A stretch of DNA of 47,859 nt from Deltaproteobacteria bacterium (GCA_030694465.1 JAUXYJ010000101.1:1-47859); one strand, 5' to 3'. Counted from the first letter of the stretch, positions 33,410 through 43,227 are shown. The notes: generated by a model from the sequence alone, not told the origin. Program-made: numbers and translations.

Positions 33410-34449
33410 CCACGCCCGCAGCCATTTGGATCCGGGCCGACGCCAACCCGACCATTGGGCTCGGTCACCTGATGCGATGCTTCGCGCTCGCGCAGGCCTG
33501 CCGAGATCTCGGAGCCGAGGTCACCTTCGCGCTCTCTTCTCCGGTCCCCTCCCTTGCTCCTCGCTTTGAGTCCGAAAGAATCCACACAGTGATCCTAGGC
33601 GAAGAGCCTGGGAGCGAAGCAGACTGCAAGGCAACAGCGGCCGCGATTCTGACAGCCAAGGTCATGCGCGTGGTAATCGACGGCTATCATTTTACTGAGA
33701 GTTTTCAGAGAGCATTGCAACAAGCTGGCGCGTCTGTCATGACCATCGACGACAACGCCGAGGTGGGACAGTACGTGAGCGAGTGGATCTTTAATCAGAA
33801 CCTCCATGCCGACGCGTCACTCTATCCAAATCGCCCAGAGAGCACACAACTGTTACTAGGAGCCCAGTATGTGCTCCTCCGACGTGACTTTGTAACCAAA
33901 GGGACAGCAGCTCGTGTCGTCTCACCAACGGCTCAAAACATCCTCGTAACTCTGGGCGGCGGAGATCAAGACAACGTCACCGAACAGGTCTTCTTGGCTC
34001 TCAAACTCATCCGCGAACCGCTCACCATTCGAATGGTTGTAGGCGCCGCAAATCCACACTTCGAGCGGCTTCACACGATCATCACGACAACGCACCACCA
34101 CCACCACGTAGAGCTCATTCGCAATGTAGAAGACATGCGATCGCTCATGATGTGGGCCGATTTTGCAATCACTGGCGCCGGAAGCACTTGCTGGGAAGCC
34201 TGCTATCTCGGCCTCCCATTCTCGACGATTATCGTAGCAGATAACCAGGTCGCCATCGCCAACAGGCTCGATCAGCGGGGCGCCGCGTACAATCTCGGAT
34301 GGCACACGGCGCTCGACCCCGCCACACTCAGCAATAGGCTACTCAAACTATTCAATGATCCCGCGAAACGCCAGAGAATGAGCGACACGGGACGCACCCT
34401 CATTGACGGACACGGCGCAGAACGAACCGCTCGAGCGCTTCTCAAATAA
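33406..34449 (+). CDS. pseG: UDP-sugar hydrolase PseG (pseudaminic acid pathway)
   Basis: GT-B-fold hydrolase of 347 residues that releases 2,4-diacylamino-2,4,6-trideoxy-L-altrose from UDP. The IWIRADANPTIGLGHLMRC opening carries the catalytic His21 in GLGH. DGYHF, MTIDDNAE, ILVTLGGGD and ITGAGSTCWEACYLGLPF follow in family order. A natural run of five His lies in the middle (encoded near 34095). The ATG overlaps the pseC stop as ATGA. No fused PseH acetyltransferase domain is present, unlike some bacterial PseG proteins. Confidence 0.88.
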   Translation: MTTPAAIWIRADANPTIGLGHLMRCFALAQACRDLGAEVTFALSSPVPSLAPRFESERIHTVILGEEPGSEADCKATAAAILTAKVMRVVIDGYHFTESFQRALQQAGASVMTIDDNAEVGQYVSEWIFNQNLHADASLYPNRPESTQLLLGAQYVLLRRDFVTKGTAARVVSPTAQNILVTLGGGDQDNVTEQVFLALKLIREPLTIRMVVGAANPHFERLHTIITTTHHHHHVELIRNVEDMRSLMMWADFAITGAGSTCWEACYLGLPFSTIIVADNQVAIANRLDQRGAAYNLGWHTALDPATLSNRLLKLFNDPAKRQRMSDTGRTLIDGHGAERTARALLK

Positions 34450-34473
34450 ACCTTTCGATCGAAGAGCAGCGTA

Positions 34474-35241
34474 ATGAAGGTGGTTCTCTTTGCTAACAAT
34501 CACGTCGGCGCCAACATCGCACAAGCCATCGTCGATGCAGGCGACGAGATCATCGGCCTAGTACTGCACTCCGAGGATCGGCGACGCTGCGGAGGCGAAA
34601 TCATCGCAAATGCCAAGCTCGACCTTTCGCAGGTCATCGATGGCACCACACTGCGTGACCCGGCCGTAGTCGCACGCGTCGCAGACATGCGAGCAGACAT
34701 CGGAGTATCGGCGTTCTTCGGATACATTCTCCGCAAAAACATCATCGACGCGTTTCCAATGGGCGTCATCAATGTTCACCCAGCGCTCCTCCCATACAAC
34801 CGAGGTAGCTATCCCAATGTGTGGAGTATCGTAGACGAGACGCCCGCTGGCGTGACTGTACACTACATCGATGAAGGCGTTGACACTGGTGACATCATTC
34901 TACAGCGCGAAGTGCAGGTAACCGCTACGGATACTGGCGAGACGCTCTATCGCAAGCTTGAAGAAGTGTCCGTGTCACTCTTCAAAGAATCATGGACGAA
35001 TCTTCAGCACCAAGACCATCAGAGACGTCCACAGCAGAGCGGCGGTACATCCCATAAGCTCAGAGATGTAGCCGCCATTGACGAGATCGATCTCACGCGA
35101 AGCTACACCGGTCGCGAGCTCATCAATATCCTGCGAGCGCGCACTTTTCCGGGCTATCGTGGGGCATATTTCATCAAAGATGGCCGCCGAGTCTATCTCG
35201 AGCTCTCACTCCGATACGAAGACGATGGAGCCACGCAATGA
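34474..35241 (+). CDS. Sugar N-formyltransferase between pseG and pseI
   Basis: Formyl-tetrahydrofolate-dependent transferase of 255 residues. The catalytic triad is Asn100, His102 (VINVHPALLPYNRG) and Asp137 (GVDTGD). A C-terminal domain of about 50 residues follows. It sits where an N-acyltransferase (PseH) is expected and overlaps pseI by 4 nt, so formylation of the 4-amino group, giving a 7-N-formyl pseudaminic acid, is the likely role. Pse with 7-N-formyl is known from Pseudomonas aeruginosa pilin glycan. Distance from pseG is 24 bp. The real acceptor could instead be another amino sugar, such as the EpsN product. Confidence 0.85.
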   Translation: MKVVLFANNHVGANIAQAIVDAGDEIIGLVLHSEDRRRCGGEIIANAKLDLSQVIDGTTLRDPAVVARVADMRADIGVSAFFGYILRKNIIDAFPMGVINVHPALLPYNRGSYPNVWSIVDETPAGVTVHYIDEGVDTGDIILQREVQVTATDTGETLYRKLEEVSVSLFKESWTNLQHQDHQRRPQQSGGTSHKLRDVAAIDEIDLTRSYTGRELINILRARTFPGYRGAYFIKDGRRVYLELSLRYEDDGATQ

Positions 35242-36299
35242 ACAACTATCTACAAATTGGTTCACGCAAAGTCGGACCAGGCTATCCCACATACATCATC
35301 GCAGAGCTATCCGGTAATCACAACCAAAACTACGATGAAGCCGTGCGTCTCGTCCACGCAGCCAAGGACACAGGAGCCGACGCGATCAAGCTACAGACAT
35401 ACACTGCAGACACGCTCACCATTGCATGTGAAAACGAGTATTTTCGTATTGGCGGTGGGACGCTCTGGGATGGCCGCACTCTTCACGATTTATACGGAGA
35501 AGCGTACACCCCCTGGGAATGGCAGCCTAAGCTCAAGAAGCTAGCCAATGACCTCGGAATGGACCTCTTCTCGACTCCCTTCGATGCCACCGCGGTTGAT
35601 TTTCTCGAGGCGATGGATGTCAACGTCCACAAGATCGCATCCTTCGAAGTCGTAGACATCCCCTTGATCGAGCGAGTCGCTAAGACTGGCAAGCCCATGA
35701 TCATGTCTACCGGAATGTCGACATTGAGCGATATCGAAGACGCCGTGAACGCAGCTAGAAGAGCCGGCGCCACGCAGATCGCCCTTCTCAAATGCACAAG
35801 TGCGTATCCAGCGGATCCTGAGACCATGAACCTCCGGACGATTCCGCACTTGGCCCAGGCCTTCAACTGCCCGACAGGACTCTCGGATCACACCATGGGC
35901 GTCTCGGCACCCATCGCTGCGGTCACGCTAGGAGCCTGCATCATTGAGAAACACTTCACCATCTCGAGAGCCGTCCCCGGACCCGACAGCGCGTTCTCGT
36001 TAGAGCCCAGCGAGTTTAAGCTCATGGTCGAGTCCATTCGCATGGTTGAGAAATCCCTAGGCTCAGTACACTACGGTATCACTGAGAAAGAGACGGCAAG
36101 CCGTGTGTTTCGTAGATCTCTGTTCGTCGTGAAGGACACCAAAGAGGGCGAATTGCTGACCGAACACAACGTGCGCTCCATCCGCCCTGGCTATGGCATG
36201 GCACCCAAGTACTACGATACCGTCATCGGAATGCGCGCTGCGAGAGATCTCGTCCGCGGAACACCGCTCCAGATGACCGACTGCAAGCCTGCCAAGTAA
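35238..36299 (+). CDS. pseI: Pseudaminic acid synthase, PseI
   Basis: NeuB-family synthase of 353 residues that condenses the trideoxy-hexose with phosphoenolpyruvate to form the nonulosonic acid. IIAELSGNHNQNYDEA at 18-33, IKLQTYTADT, EAYTPWEW, FSTPFDATAVDFLE and KIASFE are all in place, and EAYTPWEW points to PseI rather than LegI or NeuB. A C-terminal SAF antifreeze-like domain spans about 295-350. It is the last gene of the pse block. No CMP transferase (PseF) follows: the next gene is a leftward lipoprotein. Confidence 0.92.
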   Translation: MNNYLQIGSRKVGPGYPTYIIAELSGNHNQNYDEAVRLVHAAKDTGADAIKLQTYTADTLTIACENEYFRIGGGTLWDGRTLHDLYGEAYTPWEWQPKLKKLANDLGMDLFSTPFDATAVDFLEAMDVNVHKIASFEVVDIPLIERVAKTGKPMIMSTGMSTLSDIEDAVNAARRAGATQIALLKCTSAYPADPETMNLRTIPHLAQAFNCPTGLSDHTMGVSAPIAAVTLGACIIEKHFTISRAVPGPDSAFSLEPSEFKLMVESIRMVEKSLGSVHYGITEKETASRVFRRSLFVVKDTKEGELLTEHNVRSIRPGYGMAPKYYDTVIGMRAARDLVRGTPLQMTDCKPAK

Positions 36300-36379
36300 G
36301 CTCGCCAAGAAGAAAACACTAATGACTGAGAACACATGTATTTTCAATGACTTGCCCAACTGAGTAAATCCACAACAAA

Positions 36380-39300
36380 TCAGCGCTGCTGAGCTCTCAG
36401 ACTGGGGGACGCAACGATCACACGATCATTGCTCGGGTCGCTCACGAGAAGGTTTGTCGTAAAGAAAGGCCCACGCGCTGTGGTCAAACCCGAAGGCCTG
36501 CGCACCAGCGGACTGCCCAGCGTAGCGAGCTTCAAGACACTCGTCGCTTGCGGACGTGCTTGACCCAGCGGAAACAAGACAACGCGCGCGATGTCTCGAT
36601 CGAGCACAAACAGATTCACGCCGTCCTGAGCCAACGCAATGGGGCCCGCGAGGAGCTCGAGGTTGTCCGCGAGAACGGCCGCCTGCCGACTCGTAGCGCT
36701 CGCCTGCCCAAGGACAATAGACGCCGACAGATCCTCGCCAGGCCGCGGCGCACGATCAAAGCGCAGGACACGATTGTTTCCAGAGTCCGCTACATAGAGA
36801 GCACCTGAGATACCAAGCATCCCAATTGGAAAAAGCATCGCGTTTGCGCTCGTAGCGCTCATGCCCCGGTTTCCCTCATTGCCAACAAAAGTCGCTTGAC
36901 CGAGGACCGCATCGGCAGGTTGTCCCGATGTTGGAGTCGGCGTGTTCCATACCAACACGCGATGGTTGCCAGAGTCTGCAACGTACAAATGTGTAGAGTC
37001 CGCAAAGATCCCTTCAGGTGCGTTGAGCGTACGGGCCGAGACAGCACCCCCACGATTGCGAGATACCTGCACAAAATCAGCCTGGCCGAGCACCCCGACC
37101 GCGTCACCCGCCGGTACAGCACGACGAAACATCAACACACGATGATTCTGCGTATCCGCTACGTACACGGTGGACTCCGTTGCAAACACGCCCCGTGGGT
37201 TGTTCAGACTACCCGCGCTTGGCACCCCTCCACGATTGGCAATCGCGAGAGAATCATTCGGCTGTCCATACACTCCAATCGCAACACTTCGATCCGTCCA
37301 CGGCGCAGCAAACCGGAGGACGCGATGGTTGTCACTGTCTGCAACCAATACATCACGATCATCTTGCCAAATACCACGTGGACCACGCACAACAGCACCT
37401 CTCGCAGAGCTGCTCTCGTTAAATCCATTCTGAACAAAACTCTGCTGACCGAGAACTGCTTGAGCTCGTGAATCGAGACCCAGCGCAGCCCCTAACGGAT
37501 GAGCTACAACGCGCGCATTCTGCGAGTCTGCGATCCAGAGACGAGACGAATCCGCAGCTACTCCAAGCGGATTGCTGAGCGATTGTGCACCGATTCCGCC
37601 ACTGTTGGCGACCTGCTCTGTCGCGCCTCGCTGGCCTAGGACACCCAAAGACGAGCCATTCATACGCGAAAACACGTGCACCCGATGCACCGCGGCCTCG
37701 GTCACATAGATCTTGTCCGAAGTCAGCGCAACCGCACGCGGCGTGATCACTCCTGTCGCGGTCGGTGAATACCCATAGAAGGTTCCCACACCGTACGTCC
37801 CTGCGGCACCTACGTTAAAATTGCCTACAGTGCTGCCATTGGATTGACCAAGCCATTGCACTGCGCGCGGACGAGTGAGCCTATCCGAAATGCGCACCAC
37901 ACGATTGTTCTCAGTGTCGGCAATCCAGAGATTGTCACCCTCCACAGTGACTCCCATTGGATAGTTCAATCCATCAGGGTCCGCTACAAACGTCCCGCGA
38001 CCACGATTCGCGACGGCATCACTCAGAGTGCTCTGTCCAATGACCGCATCTGCCACCTGACCAGCACGGTTTGGCCACTGATTCCACACAAGAACACGGT
38101 TGTTGACGCGATCCGCAACGTACAAGTGGGTGCCATCCGTCGCCACACCCATGGGTTCGAACATGCCCATCGCATCGGCATCACACAGGCCATCCCGTGG
38201 CATTCGATCATCGGAACCATGATTCGGTCTAGACGAAGCAAAATCGCTCTGTCCAAGCACAATATCCGCAGGTTGCCCATCACGCGTCGGCAATCGATTC
38301 CAGATCAAGACGCGATGATTGCTAGAGTCCGCAACGACGAGATGCGTACCATCCAGAGCAATCCCTGACGGAGAAGCCATGGTGCTCGCCGAGGGACTGT
38401 TTTGATCCCGATTGGCGACAAAGCCGCTCATCGTTGCTTGTCCCAGCACTACGTTCGCAGTGCGATTGCCCGCAATCACTCGATTGCGATCAAACAAGAG
38501 CACCCGATTGTTGCCTCGGTCTGCCACTGCCACCGTATCGCCTTGTACAGCAATGTCTGCGGGATGACCCATCGAGACTGCCGAGATCCCTCGGTAGTCA
38601 ATGCCTCGAATATTGGTACCGTCACCCGCCTGTCCCCATACAAAAGACGCCGGCTCAAACGTGTATCGCGGCGTGTGATCCCAAAGAAGCAGACGACCCG
38701 AATCCGCAACGGTCATCACACTATGCTTACCAGACAAAGGTGTCTGACTGTCCATCGTAGAGCCAGAAGTCAGATTATAGAGTTGCCTATTTTTGTCGGG
38801 ATATCCAAGGATCAAGTCGAACGCAGACATCGTGGTCGGTGCTGTACGAAACAGACCAATGTGTGAGCCCCAAATGACACGCGCCGCGAGACTGCCATCG
38901 TCCATGAGCGCCAAGCCTCCTCCGCGAAACATCGCGTTCGCTTGGACTCGCAACTCGGTCACCAACGGAGCGAGATTCGCCGCTGGATTTACTCGGATGC
39001 TGTCAAGTTCGACACGCTGCAACGACGCAGCTCGTCCAAAGCTCGTGAGCCAGATTTGACCTGCGCTGAGCTGCACTCCCGTCGGCAGGTACAGCGGTGC
39101 AGCGCCAGACTCGTCATTGCGCGCACTGTCAAAGGTTGCTTGACCAATCACTCTGTCTGCTGGTTCGCCCACAAGCGTTGGAAATTGATCCCAAATGAGA
39201 ACACGATGATTGCCCGAGTCTGTAACCGCGAATCGCGTACCATCGCTGTCAATTTGCGAGACCCCGGCGAATGTAGACGCCGAAATTCCCCCAGAGTTTG

Positions 39301-40285
39301 CTGTGTAAGTCGAAAAATCTCTCTGCCCGAGCACGATGTCAGCAGGGACAAAATCTCGCTCTGGAATAGTCCTCCACAACAGTACACGAGAACCATCCGC
39401 AATCGCTAGGCGTCGTCCGTCCGACCAAATAGAAGACACATTCGCCAAGGTCGCTGCGGTCACATCAGGAAGCGCTGAATCGAGATCAACCTGACCGAGT
39501 AATACATCTGGGCGTTGCCCAACCGACGGTCGCATTGTTCGATAGATCAGCACACGGCGACCATTGCCAATATACAAGCGCTGACCATCCCAAAACGAAG
39601 CCGTCACACCCGCAGCGCTCAGATTTCGAAGAGTCGCCGATGGAGAGTTCAGTAGGGATCGATCAAGACCGAGGTCATTGTCACGACGAAGAGGCCAAGG
39701 GCGCCGAGTGACTCCAAAGACCCCCGTACCGGTAATAAATGCCGACACCCCGCTAGGTCCGACGGTCGAAGAACCCAACAAGTAGACGCGCTCCTCTTGC
39801 GAGAACATCGCGCCATCCGCCGGGACAGGCGAATCGACCTCGATGCTCAATCGCAAAAGCAGTCCCGATGCGGGCGCACCCTCAAGCACACGTACCTCAC
39901 ACAGCACCGGTCCAAGTGCATCGCCCCGGAGCTCGCTCGACACAGGGAGCTCGCGAACAGCGAGGACCGGACGAGCTCCCAATACATCAAGCGGCGCTCC
40001 CACCGTGCATCGCCCCACACGACACCCCGCAGCGAGCGCCAGACCAGTACAGAGCTGATCCGGAGGCTCGACGACGGCATCAGAGACCATCGCATCCGCG
40101 CCACACATGCACGGCCCATAGGTGTTGTTTGAGCGACACTGTTGGACACCCACGAGCCCGTTTGCACAGGGACATGACCGCGCCAACCCTTCTGTACAGA
40201 TCCCCTCAAGACCCGTCCTGGCACAACCACCGAGCGACGACCCAAGCCCCAGCAAAGCCCCAATCAAAGTCCCACGTAGCGCCAT
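36380..40285 (-). CDS. Large NHL-repeat beta-propeller lipoprotein
   Basis: Predicted surface lipoprotein of about 1,300 residues. A short basic start, a hydrophobic stretch GTLIGALLGLGSSLGG and Cys (lipobox LGGC) form the signal peptide; a Cys-rich linker follows. About 16 repeats of 55-60 residues then share the pattern NxRVLxW...P..GQPADxVLGQxxF...N, interspersed with LYVADSxNNRV, the NHL propeller signature. Two or three stacked propellers are plausible. The ATG at 40285 is preferred, but 40312 or 40345 would also give a signal peptide. It is transcribed against the flanking sugar genes, with its own promoter in the 261-bp gap before wbpM. Such propellers bind ligands or partners; a role in glycan anchoring is a guess. 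Confidence 0.8.
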   Translation of the reverse strand: MALRGTLIGALLGLGSSLGGCARTGLEGICTEGLARSCPCANGLVGVQQCRSNNTYGPCMCGADAMVSDAVVEPPDQLCTGLALAAGCRVGRCTVGAPLDVLGARPVLAVRELPVSSELRGDALGPVLCEVRVLEGAPASGLLLRLSIEVDSPVPADGAMFSQEERVYLLGSSTVGPSGVSAFITGTGVFGVTRRPWPLRRDNDLGLDRSLLNSPSATLRNLSAAGVTASFWDGQRLYIGNGRRVLIYRTMRPSVGQRPDVLLGQVDLDSALPDVTAATLANVSSIWSDGRRLAIADGSRVLLWRTIPERDFVPADIVLGQRDFSTYTANSGGISASTFAGVSQIDSDGTRFAVTDSGNHRVLIWDQFPTLVGEPADRVIGQATFDSARNDESGAAPLYLPTGVQLSAGQIWLTSFGRAASLQRVELDSIRVNPAANLAPLVTELRVQANAMFRGGGLALMDDGSLAARVIWGSHIGLFRTAPTTMSAFDLILGYPDKNRQLYNLTSGSTMDSQTPLSGKHSVMTVADSGRLLLWDHTPRYTFEPASFVWGQAGDGTNIRGIDYRGISAVSMGHPADIAVQGDTVAVADRGNNRVLLFDRNRVIAGNRTANVVLGQATMSGFVANRDQNSPSASTMASPSGIALDGTHLVVADSSNHRVLIWNRLPTRDGQPADIVLGQSDFASSRPNHGSDDRMPRDGLCDADAMGMFEPMGVATDGTHLYVADRVNNRVLVWNQWPNRAGQVADAVIGQSTLSDAVANRGRGTFVADPDGLNYPMGVTVEGDNLWIADTENNRVVRISDRLTRPRAVQWLGQSNGSTVGNFNVGAAGTYGVGTFYGYSPTATGVITPRAVALTSDKIYVTEAAVHRVHVFSRMNGSSLGVLGQRGATEQVANSGGIGAQSLSNPLGVAADSSRLWIADSQNARVVAHPLGAALGLDSRAQAVLGQQSFVQNGFNESSSARGAVVRGPRGIWQDDRDVLVADSDNHRVLRFAAPWTDRSVAIGVYGQPNDSLAIANRGGVPSAGSLNNPRGVFATESTVYVADTQNHRVLMFRRAVPAGDAVGVLGQADFVQVSRNRGGAVSARTLNAPEGIFADSTHLYVADSGNHRVLVWNTPTPTSGQPADAVLGQATFVGNEGNRGMSATSANAMLFPIGMLGISGALYVADSGNNRVLRFDRAPRPGEDLSASIVLGQASATSRQAAVLADNLELLAGPIALAQDGVNLFVLDRDIARVVLFPLGQARPQATSVLKLATLGSPLVRRPSGLTTARGPFFTTNLLVSDPSNDRVIVASPSLRAQQR

Positions 40286-40546
40286 TTTTCTTCGACTGTA
40301 AGAACACATCATGCGCGCGTACGGTGACTCTACTCTCCGCGTCATTCAAAACCAGATCCACGAATTTTCGTCGTGTTGGTGAGCGATTTTGCGCGCTTCA
40401 CGCTGAATCCATTGGCCAACAAGAGCAACACAGCGATGGCCACGCGGGAGCAAGACTCGCGGCCACCGAATAGTTTGTCTCACTCGATCGGATTGCATTT
40501 TGCTGCAGTTTTTGTGCATCTTCTCGACGCCATCTCACCGACCTAG
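40286..40546. promoter_or_regulatory. Divergent promoter region between lipoprotein and wbpM-like genes
   Basis: Non-coding 261 bp that must start both the leftward lipoprotein transcript and the roughly 9-kb rightward operon that crosses the circular junction. A T-rich patch (TTTTGCTGCAGTTTTTGTG, 40498-40516) lies 30 bp before the wbpM-like start. I could not identify a confident -35/-10 pair. Confidence 0.4.
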
Positions 40547-42520
40547 ATGGGGAATCGACCAATGACATCCCTGCTGCTGACCTATCGACGACTGCTCATT
40601 GTCAGCGTGTACGTAATGCTTTGGGTACTGTCGTACGCCAGCGCGTTCATGCTGCGATTCGAGTTCTCACTGCCGCAAACGTACGCCCAAACGCTGATCG
40701 CCACACTGCCGGCCATCGTGCTCGCACGATTCGTAGGCTTTGGACTCTTCGGAATGTTTCACGGGATGTGGCGCTACACGAGCGGACATGATCTCCGCAC
40801 ACTCGTAAAAGCCGCCACGTTCTCTTCAGTGCTCTTCGCGGGATGGGTCCTGTTCTTCAACGTGCAGGATTTTCCCAGGTCCATTCTAATCTCCGATTGG
40901 GCCGGAAACGTGATGCTCATCGGTGGGCTCCGCTTTCTTATCCGCTCACTCAATGAGGCATCGGTGCACAGCAGCACCGTGCGCTCACAGCGCAAGCGTG
41001 TGCTTATTGTCGGCGCAGGAAATGCTGGCGAGATGCTCCTCCGAGAGATGCTCCGAGCAGGCGCCGATCGCTACCTCCCAATAGGCTTCTTAGATGACTC
41101 TCAGAGTAAGGTCGGCGAGCGAATTCACGGCATTCCGGTGCTGGCGACAACCAACCAACTCCCTCAAATCGCCGCGCAATATGACATCGACGAGGCAATC
41201 GTCGCGATCCCATCCGCGTCCCGCACCGAGATGAAAGCCATTCTCGATCGCGCTTCTGAATCTTCAATTCGCGTACGCACAGTCCCCGGCATGTCGCAGC
41301 TAATTGACGGCCAAATCTCTGTACAACAGCTGCGCGATGTCCAGATCGAAGATCTACTCGGGAGAGATCCGATCAGCCTCGACGACGAGCTCATCAACAC
41401 CGCAATCCGTGGGGGTCGCGTGCTCGTTACTGGTGCTGGTGGCTCGATTGGTTCGGAGATCTGTCGGCAAGTTTGCCGATTTCAGTGCGAAGTGTTGATC
41501 CTTGTAGAGCAGGCTGAGAACGCTCTCTATGAGATCCATCGTGAACTCTCGCGTGAGTATCCGAACATCCGAATTGTTCCCATTATCGCCGACGTGACAG
41601 ACGTCCCACGAATGGAAGACGCCTTCCGACAGCATCGCCCCATCGCAGTGTTTCATGCCGCAGCGCACAAGCATGTGCCCATGATGGAGTGGAATCCAGG
41701 CGAAGCCGTCAAGAACAACATCTTCGGTACACGCACCGTCGCGGACCTCGCAGACGCCTACAAGGCCGAACGATTTGTCATGATCTCAACAGACAAAGCG
41801 GTCAATCCCACATCCGTCATGGGGGCAAGCAAGCGCGTCGCCGAGATCTATGTACAAGCGCTCTCGCAGCGCAGTAAGACTCGCTTTGTCACTGTACGAT
41901 TCGGCAACGTTCTTGGATCGAACGGCAGCGTGGTCCCGTTGTTTAAAGAACAAATCTCCAAGGGTGGTCCGATCACCGTGACGCATCCTGATATGCAGCG
42001 GTACTTCATGACCATTCCAGAAGCATGTCAACTTGTGCTTCAGGCTGGTGCGATGGGCCAAGGCGGTGAGATCTTCATTCTAGACATGGGAGATCCCGTC
42101 AAGATCGTTGATCTCGCGAGAGACCTAATTCGCCTATCGGGTCTTCGCGAGAAGGAAGACATCGAGATTCACTTCACCGGTCTCCGACCTGGTGAGAAGC
42201 TCTTCGAAGAGCTCTCAGTGGCTGCAGAGAGCGCAGACCGAACCAAGCACCCCAAGATCTTTGTAGGCCGATTTCGTGGCCACACATGGACTCAGGTCAC
42301 TGAGTACTACACTAGCCTTGAGGGCTACCGAGACAGCGCTTCACCGGAGAATGTTCGGGCCATTCTTAAAGAGATCGTTCCCGAATACACGCCTCACGAT
42401 GGTGCCTTATCGAGCAAGCCCACAAACACTCAACCAGCAGGTCCTATTCGTACACGATCTGGCGCAGAGGCCATTGTGGGACGAACTTCGGACACACACT
42501 CCGCGATCGCCAAAGCATAA
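40547..42520 (+). CDS. Membrane UDP-GlcNAc 4,6-dehydratase, WbpM/PglF-like
   Basis: Protein of 657 residues with about four N-terminal membrane helices (first 110 residues), an intermediate Rossmann domain (RVLIVGAGNAGEMLLRE near 149-165) and the catalytic dehydratase domain with VLVTGAGGSIGSEICR near 289-304 and STDKAVNPTSVMGASKR (Ser-Met-Lys centre). It makes UDP-2-acetamido-2,6-dideoxy-4-keto-glucose, the precursor of QuiNAc or bacillosamine-type sugars; the EpsN-like enzyme could aminate it. An in-frame ATG at 40562 is an alternative start. First gene of the rightward operon, 6 bp before the initiating transferase. This coupling is common: the dehydratase product often becomes the first sugar. 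Confidence 0.92.
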   Translation: MGNRPMTSLLLTYRRLLIVSVYVMLWVLSYASAFMLRFEFSLPQTYAQTLIATLPAIVLARFVGFGLFGMFHGMWRYTSGHDLRTLVKAATFSSVLFAGWVLFFNVQDFPRSILISDWAGNVMLIGGLRFLIRSLNEASVHSSTVRSQRKRVLIVGAGNAGEMLLREMLRAGADRYLPIGFLDDSQSKVGERIHGIPVLATTNQLPQIAAQYDIDEAIVAIPSASRTEMKAILDRASESSIRVRTVPGMSQLIDGQISVQQLRDVQIEDLLGRDPISLDDELINTAIRGGRVLVTGAGGSIGSEICRQVCRFQCEVLILVEQAENALYEIHRELSREYPNIRIVPIIADVTDVPRMEDAFRQHRPIAVFHAAAHKHVPMMEWNPGEAVKNNIFGTRTVADLADAYKAERFVMISTDKAVNPTSVMGASKRVAEIYVQALSQRSKTRFVTVRFGNVLGSNGSVVPLFKEQISKGGPITVTHPDMQRYFMTIPEACQLVLQAGAMGQGGEIFILDMGDPVKIVDLARDLIRLSGLREKEDIEIHFTGLRPGEKLFEELSVAAESADRTKHPKIFVGRFRGHTWTQVTEYYTSLEGYRDSASPENVRAILKEIVPEYTPHDGALSSKPTNTQPAGPIRTRSGAEAIVGRTSDTHSAIAKA

Positions 42521-42526
42521 GAGACC

Positions 42527-43201
42527 ATGAACCTAAGCAATTTGACTAGCCAATGGGCACGTAAGCCCATACAGCGCTGGATCAAGCGGTCGGTTGATAT
42601 TGCTGCATCCGCGGCGGGTCTCGCAGTGCTGAGCCCTGTTCTCCTCGGTGTAGCTGCCGCGATTCGTACCACCATGGGGAGCCCTGTCTTTTTCAGGCAG
42701 CGCAGACCTGGTCTCAACGACGAGCCGTTCGAACTTCTTAAGTTTCGAACAATGACCCTTGACCATGGTGATGACACTCGGGTTGATCCAAGCACGGACG
42801 CTGTGCGATTGACCGCGCTTGGATCATTTCTCCGCACTTGGAGTCTTGATGAGCTTCCTCAGCTCTACAACGTCTTTGTAGGCGACATGAGTCTCATTGG
42901 TCCTAGACCATTGCTTCTTCAATACCTCCCACGGTATTCGCAAGAGCAACGCAGGCGACATCAGATGCCACCAGGCATCACCGGTTGGGCACAAATTCAC
43001 GGGCGCAACGCGCTCTCTTGGGATCAGAAGTTTGCACTCGACGTCTGGTACATTGACCACTGGAATCTCTGGATTGATGCAAAGACGCTGTTGAGTACGT
43101 TCTTACACGTAGTCAGGCGCGATGGCGTCTCAAGCAACAACCACGTCACCATGCCTGAGTTCATGGGGCCTAATCTAACTTCGTCAGCCAATGCTCGGTA
43201 G
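42527..43201 (+). CDS. Initiating phosphoglycosyl transferase (PglC/EpsL-like)
   Basis: Monotopic sugar-1-phosphate transferase of 224 residues that loads the first sugar onto undecaprenyl phosphate. KRSVDIAASAAGLAVLSPVLLGVAA forms the re-entrant membrane helix; QRRPGLNDEPFELLKFRTM, the catalytic Asp108-Glu109 in SLDELPQL, GDMSLIGPRPLL and PGITGWAQIHGRNALSWDQK follow. Small size and absence of a large N-terminal membrane domain put it with PglC, not WcaJ. It lies between the dehydratase and the polymerase, consistent with a diNAcBac- or QuiNAc-type first sugar. Confidence 0.93.
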   Translation: MNLSNLTSQWARKPIQRWIKRSVDIAASAAGLAVLSPVLLGVAAAIRTTMGSPVFFRQRRPGLNDEPFELLKFRTMTLDHGDDTRVDPSTDAVRLTALGSFLRTWSLDELPQLYNVFVGDMSLIGPRPLLLQYLPRYSQEQRRRHQMPPGITGWAQIHGRNALSWDQKFALDVWYIDHWNLWIDAKTLLSTFLHVVRRDGVSSNNHVTMPEFMGPNLTSSANAR

Positions 43202-43227
43202 TACGAGACTGACCTTAAGGCCCACCC

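Noticed and set aside
34085..34112. Artificial His tag in PseG
   Set aside because: Five consecutive His occur inside the protein, not at a terminus, with natural flanks; it is a chance tract.
36896..38866. Plus-strand open frames of 150-190 codons opposite the NHL lipoprotein
   Set aside because: Antisense shadows of the repeated propeller gene; their codon pattern and peptides match nothing, and they repeat with the blades.
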